DNA of 49,617 bases. Origin: an uncultured Phycisphaerales bacterium. Its GTDB lineage: Bacteria > Planctomycetota > Phycisphaerae > WQYP01. The stretch is taken from the NCBI GenBank assembly GCA_903845195.1, contig CAIMWO010000096.1, positions 1 through 49,617 on the forward strand, in the 5' to 3' direction. The notes under the pieces were generated by a model. The model saw only the letters and a program-made list of their open reading frames with translations, searched no databases and was not told the origin of the DNA. Within the stretch, counting starts at the first letter, position 1. The number at the start of each line of letters is the position of its first letter. Below, piece by piece: positions 45,049 to 49,617 of the stretch. Both the position numbers and the translations under genes were made by a program.

Positions 45049-45090
45049 CATGCCTAACGGGGAAGGGGCCCGGGGGGGGCGTTAGGCATG
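45049..45090. repeat. hairpin with 11-bp stem and G-rich loop
   Basis: CATGCCTAACG (45049-45059) pairs with CGTTAGGCATG (45080-45090) around a 20-base loop that is almost all G with a GGCCC centre. The C-rich strand may form its own structure. It lies in the gap before the phosphatase-like gene. Confidence 0.6.
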
Positions 45091-45161
45091 TTCGCGGAGG
45101 CGCCCATCAATTAAGTCGGAACGCTCCACCAGGTGCCAAGACCATGCCAACGGCCCCCGCA

Positions 45162-45635
45162 TCATCGACCCACGCCATCAATCCCATTCCCGGCCAATCG
45201 CACCACCAACTCCTCCACCGCCTCCTCAATTTCCACCAGCGCCTCTTCCGGCGTAGCCTGATCCAGATCATGCACGTGCCAAAATTCCACGCGCTCCTCC
45301 CATCCCGGATATCGGCTCCCCAGCAGCGGCCGATGTTCCGCCTCCTTCACCGCAATCACCAAATCGCTCCCGGCCAAATCCGCTTCGCTTACCTGCTGCG
45401 GATAGCGGTCCTCTGCCGGCGCCGCAATCCCGCGGGCCGCCAACCCGCGCACCGTATGGGCCGAGATCGCCCCAAAATTCACCCCATCCCCGCGCTCCAC
45501 CGCCAATGCCCGTGACGTCGCCCGCCACGCCAGTCCCGCCTCCGCCGCCTTGTGATTGAACAATATCTCCGCAAACCGGCTCCGGTAAAAATTCCCCGTA
45601 CACAAGAACAATACTGTCCGCACCGCACCAGCCAT
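45162..45635 (-). CDS. low-molecular-weight protein-tyrosine phosphatase-like protein
   Basis: A 157-residue protein of the LMW-PTP/ArsC fold. The N-terminal loop VLFLCTGNFYRSRFAE holds the nucleophile Cys12 and Arg18 of the C-x5-R motif. Standard LMW-PTPs have a second Cys where this one has Tyr17 (CxGNxCRS), and the C-terminal DP acid loop is replaced by HDLDQAT. It may be a divergent phosphatase or an arsenate reductase-like protein. GAGGA lies about four bases before ATG 45635. It is monocistronic, flanked by repeat-rich gaps. Confidence 0.75.
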   Translation of the reverse strand: MAGAVRTVLFLCTGNFYRSRFAEILFNHKAAEAGLAWRATSRALAVERGDGVNFGAISAHTVRGLAARGIAAPAEDRYPQQVSEADLAGSDLVIAVKEAEHRPLLGSRYPGWEERVEFWHVHDLDQATPEEALVEIEEAVEELVVRLAGNGIDGVGR

Positions 45636-45882
45636 AACTTCCTCACCCAGTGATTTCTACCAGCTCTCACTTCTAGCACTACGCATATCACCAATGAGCG
45701 CAACTGAGACACACTTACTCTGCCTCAACCCTCCCTTGGCCTAACGCCCCGCAACAACAATTCCCCCTCCCGTACCACCCAACTTCGCACCCGTCCGTCA
45801 TCGTTTCGCGTTTCGCGTTTCCACTTTCGCGTTTCCATCACCACCCCCCATCTTACCCCGCCGCACCGCTTTGAAAAGAATG

Positions 45883-45914
45883 AGCCAGTGGTCAGTAGCC
45901 AGTTGTCAGTGGTC
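45883..45914. repeat. reverse copy of the CACTGACAACTG repeat
   Basis: On the minus strand this reads TGACCACTGACAACTGGC followed by CCACTGGCTC, matching 314-344 nearly unit for unit. Two copies 45 kb apart in this window show the sequence is dispersed. Confidence 0.6.
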
Positions 45915-46028
45915 AAAAGTCTGAATCAAGAAGCAAGAAGCGATGGCCCCTTGTCACTCTGTCAGAGAAGTACTCAGAAACCAGCCCACCTCGTCATTCT
46001 GAATTCCGAATTCTGAAATCTGAATTTC

Positions 46029-46060
46029 CCCTTGGTGCCTTTGTGCCTTGGTGGTGAAAA
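46029..46060. repeat. CACGAAG-family copy (CTTGGTGCC type)
   Basis: CCCTTGGTGCCTTTGTGCC then TTGGTGGTGAAAACGG is the same style as the CACGAAG copies: short GTGCC/GTGG words with few changes, ending near GGTTCACC. It lies about 95 bases before the zinc-ribbon gene. Confidence 0.5.
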
Positions 46061-46154
46061 CGGTTCACCTCCCTACGGCTCACCATGCGTGATTTTCACA
46101 CTTACCCGGGTACAATCCCCACTGATCGAATACCGCCATCACCCGGAGGCCATC

Positions 46155-47258
46155 ATGTCCAACCCGCCGGTTGTCAAAATCTGCAATGCCTGCGGCAAGG
46201 ATGTTACACAGCTCAAACGCATCAAAGACCCCAGCGGCAGGTATTACTGCGAAGACTGTTACCCCCGCGACATGGTGATTCCCAACGCGCCCACCACCTT
46301 GGCCCGAAAACCCGCCCAGCCCGTCGCATCCTCGCCCGCGCCGGTCGCGCCCGCCAGCGATCCCCAGATTTCGCCGCCTCCTCCCCCGGCCGCGCCATCC
46401 GCAGACCATGACCTCTACGACATTACGCCTGCCCCCACCGACACACGGCCCAAACGTGCAGCGCCGGCCGTGACCGCGCCTGCGGTTCCTGTTTCTTCTG
46501 CTCCCCCGAAAAAACTTGATAAGTGCCCCGTCTGCGGCACCCCCGCTCTCACCTCCGCGCGCTTCTGTATCGGTTGCCGCCGCGATCTCACCCAGATGGA
46601 CAAAATCCTCGAACTGCGGGCCCAGGGCGACAAAGGTCCGGAATTTGAAAAACCAGCGAAGGTCATCGGGTCCATCGTCAAAACCAGTCTCATCATTCTC
46701 GGCGTCATCGCTTTCATTTTCATCGTCTACGGCATCTATCTGACCGTGAATCCCGGCGGCCCGTTCGACAGCTACCCCACCACGCGCGAAGAAGCCATCC
46801 GCCAGTTCTTCACGCAGATCGCCAAAGGCACCGACAAAGGCTACGACAACGCATATCTCCTCATCTCGCAGCGGGAAAGAATGACCAATACGGCTACGGA
46901 CGACGAGCGCCGTTTCCTTCTGGCGTTCAAGAAAATGCATCAGGATTTCGAAAAGAAGTACGGTTCCAACTGGCTTTCGCGCATGAAGATCGAGCGTGTC
47001 GGCCCTGACGAATACTCCTACGACGATGAAACCATCTATAACATCGTCCTCGACAAGGATAAGTATCTGCTGACGACCCAGGTCCAGATCAGCATCACCC
47101 AAGCCGTGGCCAAACGCATGGTGATTGTGCGCCCGCCCGAAGTCCCCGAAAACGGCAAGAACCACTTCGCCGTAGTCTACATCAAAGATTATCCCGCCCT
47201 CGAACATAGAGCCCAGGGCTCCATGCTGCCCCCCGAGGACGCACCGGCAAACCGCTGA
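46155..47258 (+). CDS. membrane protein with two zinc ribbons
   Basis: A 367-residue protein. An N-terminal zinc ribbon (CNACGKDV and YYCEDCYP) is followed by a Pro/Ala-rich linker, then a second ribbon, KCPVCGTPALTSARFCIGC (residues ~118-140). A single TM helix at about 178-200 (TSLIILGVIAFIFIVYGIYL) leads into a C-terminal extracytoplasmic domain with DDERRFLLAFKKMHQDFEKK and a beta-rich end. I recognise no family; the ribbons would be cytoplasmic. ATG 46155 follows GGAGG by five bases. It converges on rplU across a shared terminator. Confidence 0.65.
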   Translation: MSNPPVVKICNACGKDVTQLKRIKDPSGRYYCEDCYPRDMVIPNAPTTLARKPAQPVASSPAPVAPASDPQISPPPPPAAPSADHDLYDITPAPTDTRPKRAAPAVTAPAVPVSSAPPKKLDKCPVCGTPALTSARFCIGCRRDLTQMDKILELRAQGDKGPEFEKPAKVIGSIVKTSLIILGVIAFIFIVYGIYLTVNPGGPFDSYPTTREEAIRQFFTQIAKGTDKGYDNAYLLISQRERMTNTATDDERRFLLAFKKMHQDFEKKYGSNWLSRMKIERVGPDEYSYDDETIYNIVLDKDKYLLTTQVQISITQAVAKRMVIVRPPEVPENGKNHFAVVYIKDYPALEHRAQGSMLPPEDAPANR

Positions 47259-47302
47259 TAACCGGACCCGCCGCGAAACATTCCGGACAGCGCCACAAAA
47301 AA

Positions 47303-47332
47303 AAGGCCCGCGCCTCATCGGCACGGGCCTTC
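47303..47332. terminator. terminator shared by convergent genes (rplU side strong)
   Basis: AAGGCCCG-C-GCC (47303-47313) pairs with GGC-A-CGGGCCTT (47321-47331) with one mismatch. On the minus strand it runs into eight T, so it is a strong terminator for rplU; on the plus strand T residues are few and it is weak. Confidence 0.85.
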
Positions 47333-47380
47333 ATTTTCAATCTGTTGCTTACGGAATCCTGGTTGCCTGTTTCGGATTGC

Positions 47381-47698
47381 TTAGCCGTTGATGGATTCGA
47401 CCTGAACGCCAATGTACTTCTGGCGGTGACCGACCCGGCGATGGAAGCCCTTGCGGCGAGTAAACCGCTCGACCCAGACCTTGTCGTCTTTGATCTGTCC
47501 AAGGATCTTGGCCGTCACGGTCGCGCCGGCCACCGTGGGCTGGCCGATCTTGACGCCGGCATCGCCGCTGACGAGGAGGACCTTGTCGAAGGTGATGGTG
47601 GTGTCGCCGTCCTTGAGTTCGCGGATATCGATTTCGAAGCGATCGCCAGCTTCAACTTTGAACTGCGTGCCGCTGTCTTCGATGATTGCATACGCCAT
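47381..47698 (-). CDS. rplU: 50S ribosomal protein L21
   Basis: A 105-residue large-subunit protein of standard length that binds 23S rRNA. It starts MAYAIIEDSGTQFKVEAGD, the L21 signature, has TITFDKVLLVSGDAGVKIG and ends with the KRKG-type motif FTRRKGFHRRVGHRQKYIGV that contacts rRNA. AGGAG lies eight bases before ATG 47698. Usually rplU is followed by rpmA (L27) and obg; here a terminator follows at once, so rpmA is elsewhere. Confidence 0.96.
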   Translation of the reverse strand: MAYAIIEDSGTQFKVEAGDRFEIDIRELKDGDTTITFDKVLLVSGDAGVKIGQPTVAGATVTAKILGQIKDDKVWVERFTRRKGFHRRVGHRQKYIGVQVESING

Positions 47699-48209
47699 GT
47701 TTAGAACTCCTAAGAGCCGGGCCTTCCCGGAAATGGAAAGTCGCACAGTATGGGGTTTTTCGGGTGAATTTGCAAGGCATGTGGGAAAAGGGTGCGAGAG
47801 GGCGGTCTCGGGAGGCAAAAAAAGTGCGAAAAGTGTCAATTGGCGTGGAGATGACCAAGTTGAATGGATGAACGAGGGGTCGTCTTAACGCAATCTTAAT
47901 ATGGTGTTAGTGTCGGTTTCTGAAGGAATAATGCGGGATGTCAAGAGTGGGGTGAAAGTTTAGATAACCAGGCAATCTGGGGCATGTGCACGGCGGAGGG
48001 AGCTCAAACAGTCCATCCGGCGCCGTCCGCCTCGCAAACTCCGCACCGAACTCGAAGTCGTCTGCAATGAAATGAATTGCGAACTCGACCTCGAGCCGGC
48101 ATCGGAACTCTAGACAAACCACGACTGGCCAAAGACTTGACACTTGCAAGCCAACCCATATTCTGCTTTCCAGACCATGTATCTCGCGTGAAGCAAAGCT
48201 AGCCTCAAA
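47699..48209. other. intergenic, promoters only; possible gene remnant
   Basis: About 510 bases between the divergent rplU and regulator genes. A plus-strand reading frame ending at about 48114 (text RRRELKQSIRRRPPRKL, then LEVVCNEMNCELDLE) has no start codon and could be a remnant. The minus-strand open frame across 47907-48506 is antisense to the regulator and is judged spurious. Confidence 0.45.
48137..48164 (+). promoter_or_regulatory. promoter for the GntR/LacI-type regulator
   Basis: TTGACA at 48137-48142 (perfect -35) and TATTCT at 48159-48164, 16 bases apart, with a palindrome CTTGCAAG in the spacer that could be an autoregulator site. Transcription near 48171 leaves a ~40-base leader. 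Confidence 0.6.
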
Positions 48210-49307
48210 ATGGCCAAAAAGAGAAAAGGCGTCATTCGCCCCACTGCTACCAAGGATGCGGCCTTGACGCATCTCCGTGCGCAAATCGCATGTGGCGTGC
48301 TTCGCCTCGGTTCGCGACTCCCCGTGCGCATCCAACTGGCGCGCGACCTCCGCATCAGCCAATCCACACTCCAACGTGTGATTGATGGGCTCGCCGCAGA
48401 AGGCTTTGTCCAGACGCGCGGCAAGCTCGGAACATTCGTCGTCGAAAGGCCCCCCTTCGTCGACACCTACGCACTGGTTTTTCCCTTCGATCCCCAAATC
48501 CCCCATGAGTGGACCAAGTTCAATGCCACCCTGCTCGCAGCCGCAGCCGATCTACTCAAATCGGGCCTCAAACTCCCTTCCTACTACAACATTCTGCAGT
48601 ACCACAGCCTCGATTCGCCCAGCCATAATCAACTCGTCAAAGACATCGTCGAGCATCGCATTGGCGGCATCATCTTCGCCTCCCCTCCTCACAACGTTGT
48701 AACCAGCCCGATCATGACCCACCCCGGCATCCCCAGAGTCGTCATGGGCACCTTCCCGGGACTGTGGGGCGTGGATCTCGCCGGCGTGTCCTTCTATACC
48801 AAGGCGCTCGATTACTTCGCGGCACGCGGCCGCAAGCGATTAGCCATCGTCTCCGTCCCCCGCCTCGCTCCGTGCCAGGGAGATAATGATTCGTACGTCC
48901 GCGAAGCCCAGGCGCGGAGTATTAAACTGGAATTCTGGTCTAGACAGTTCGTCTGGCAAGGATACCCCCTCGCCGCCGAAAATGCCGTCGCGGCCTTGAT
49001 GCACGGACCTGCCGACTCTCGGCCCGATGCCCTCCTCATCTGGGACGATAACCTCGTCGAACACGCGGTCATTGGCCTGATCCGTTCGGGCTTCCACGTG
49101 GGAGCGGATGTCGATGTCGTGGCCCATGCCAATTACCCCATCGCCAGCCCAAGTGCCCTTCCCGTCCGTCGACTTGGTTATGACGCTCGCGAAGTGCTCG
49201 CACGCTGCATCGAAGCGATTCGCGCACAACATCAAGGCGAACGCCAACCCCGCCAAGCACACGTGGATCCCGTCTGGGACCAGGACATCTCACCTTCCAA
49301 CCAGTAG
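48210..49307 (+). CDS. GntR-type winged helix fused to LacI-type ligand-binding domain
   Basis: A 365-residue transcriptional regulator. Residues ~15-80 form a GntR winged helix (ALTHLRAQIACGVLRLGSRLP, SQSTLQRVIDGLAAEGFVQT, GKLGTFVVERPP). Residues ~90-345 fit a periplasmic-binding-protein-like sugar-sensing domain as in LacI/GalR (IGGIIFASPP, IPRVVMGTF, ALDYFAARGRKRLAIVS, RPDALLIWDDNLVEHAVIGLIRSG). Such hybrids usually control sugar catabolic genes and bind DNA as dimers. No ribosome site precedes ATG 48210; a good promoter sits about 45 bases upstream. The downstream gene beginning at 49578 is a plausible target. Confidence 0.87.
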   Translation: MAKKRKGVIRPTATKDAALTHLRAQIACGVLRLGSRLPVRIQLARDLRISQSTLQRVIDGLAAEGFVQTRGKLGTFVVERPPFVDTYALVFPFDPQIPHEWTKFNATLLAAAADLLKSGLKLPSYYNILQYHSLDSPSHNQLVKDIVEHRIGGIIFASPPHNVVTSPIMTHPGIPRVVMGTFPGLWGVDLAGVSFYTKALDYFAARGRKRLAIVSVPRLAPCQGDNDSYVREAQARSIKLEFWSRQFVWQGYPLAAENAVAALMHGPADSRPDALLIWDDNLVEHAVIGLIRSGFHVGADVDVVAHANYPIASPSALPVRRLGYDAREVLARCIEAIRAQHQGERQPRQAHVDPVWDQDISPSNQ

Positions 49308-49334
49308 TTAATATTTATAATAATGAATATTAAC
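49307..49334. promoter_or_regulatory. AT-rich inverted repeat after the regulator gene
   Basis: GTTAATATT (49307-49315) and AATATTAAC (49326-49334) are perfect 9-base arms with a 10-base loop, starting at the regulator's stop codon. It lacks a T-tract, so it is not a normal terminator; it could be an operator for the next gene. Confidence 0.45.
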
Positions 49335-49451
49335 GTCCTCGCTCACTCCAATACTAAGAATGTCTCCAGAATCGAACCAAAAAGCCCAATTCGTCCGGTA
49401 ATAATTCTATTGCGAATAATAAGAACAATTTGCAATCTGATCTTAAACAAT

Positions 49452-49481
49452 TTGACAAGATTTGAAACCGGTGTATATTAT
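49452..49481 (+). promoter_or_regulatory. promoter of the next gene
   Basis: TTGACA at 49452-49457 (perfect -35), and TATATT at 49474-49479 (16-base spacing) or TATTAT at 49476-49481 (18). The leader to ATG 49578 is about 90 bases. The upstream 49335-49451 is AT-rich and otherwise empty. Confidence 0.65.
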
Positions 49482-49557
49482 CCGGATCCCACTTAAATCT
49501 CGCGCGCGGTACGGCGCATGTTAGGTTGCGCACTTTCACGGAAGCGGCGATGCTTAA

Positions 49558-49573
49558 GCCTCTGCAAGGAGGC
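49558..49573 (+). promoter_or_regulatory. hairpin holding the ribosome site of the next gene
   Basis: GCCTC (49558-49562) pairs with GAGGC (49569-49573) around a six-base loop. The paired strand contains the Shine-Dalgarno GGAGG, five bases before ATG 49578, so folding could limit translation. Confidence 0.4.
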
Positions 49574-49577
49574 GTCT

Positions 49578-49617
49578 ATGAAAGTGGATTGGAAAGACCC
49601 GGGCGATGCGGATCGTC
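49578..49617 (+). CDS. start of an unidentified gene (partial)
   Basis: Thirteen codons, beginning MKVDWKDPGDADR, before the window ends. AAGGAGG lies five bases upstream and a consensus-like promoter about 100 bases upstream, so it is a genuine start. The product cannot be named from so few residues. It sits directly behind a GntR/LacI-type regulator and may be its target. Confidence 0.6.
   Translation, partial: MKVDWKDPGDADR

Larger units (their letters stand above)
45636..46154. other. repeat-rich intergenic region
   Basis: About 520 bases without a gene. Contents: GTTTCGC/TTTCGCG units at 45803-45836, reverse CACTGACAACTG units at 45883-45914, GAATTCCGAATTC-type text near 45990-46020, the CTTGGTGCC-type copy at 46029-46060 and a TACAAT hexamer near 46111 that may be the -10 box for the zinc-ribbon gene. 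Confidence 0.55.

Noticed and set aside
47961..48114. Basic reading frame without a start before the regulator gene
   Set aside because: No start codon or ribosome site; at best a decayed gene end, too short to name.
47907..48506. 199-codon minus-strand open frame
   Set aside because: Antisense to the N-terminus of the GntR/LacI regulator, with no ribosome site or family match.

Overview
The window looks like a chromosomal segment of a GC-rich planctomycete, most likely class Phycisphaerae. This is inferred from gene content: a DUF1570 metallopeptidase, a tandem DUF4159 protein, a secreted HEAT-repeat protein, GntR/LacI hybrid regulators, a small Hc1-type histone-like protein and two GroELs around one GroES. 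Frequent Shine-Dalgarno-rich starts and many short text-like dispersed repeats between genes fit the same picture. No database search was possible, so the taxonomic call is an inference.

Layout. 1-129: edge of an IS3-type insertion sequence. 130-657: repeat-rich gap. 658-4474: 14-helix drug exporter, secreted HEXXH peptidase and a secreted protein of unknown role. 4622-8400: Rrf2-type Fe-S regulator divergent from GTP-dependent PEP carboxykinase, then an aldo/keto reductase. 8663-12174: a two-domain acyltransferase resembling ornithine-lipid synthase OlsF and a PIG-V-like membrane glycosyltransferase carrying a repeat inside its reading frame. 12695-17025: type III glutamine synthetase, dCMP deaminase and a secreted alpha/beta hydrolase-like protein.

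17313-21050 is the most distinctive metabolic block: two FeoA-like proteins, a split-barrel flavoprotein-like gene and two radical SAM/SPASM proteins resembling AhbD and AhbC/NirJ, enzymes of siroheme-derived heme or heme d1 formation. Candidate iron-box-like inverted repeats lie in both promoter regions. 21070-25433: Dabb protein, lipoprotein amidase, an orphan UreF-like protein and a toroid plus double-DUF4159 protein. 25795-29381: PIN-PhoH ATPase, aquaporin, EamA transporter and FabZ-like dehydratase.

29590-36239 is a long minus-strand protein-quality-control cluster read in the order groEL2, groES, groEL1, dnaJ, grpE, fmdB-like, yacG-like, histone-like. 36714-44778: a lipoprotein, a UvrC-like protein that keeps the Fe-S cysteines but lacks the 3' nuclease half, a Xer recombinase, a sugar-phosphate isomerase-like protein and two large secreted proteins, one with HEAT repeats and a degenerate receiver-like domain. 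45162-49617: low-molecular-weight phosphatase-like protein, zinc-ribbon membrane protein, ribosomal protein L21, a GntR/LacI-type regulator and the start of the next gene behind a strong promoter.

Most of the window is ordinary chromosome. The parts most worth a second look are the AhbC/AhbD-like block with its candidate iron boxes, the UvrC-like truncation, the secreted receiver-like protein, the dispersed CACGAAG repeats (one inside a gene), and several starts placed six bases after a -10 box, suggesting leaderless mRNAs.
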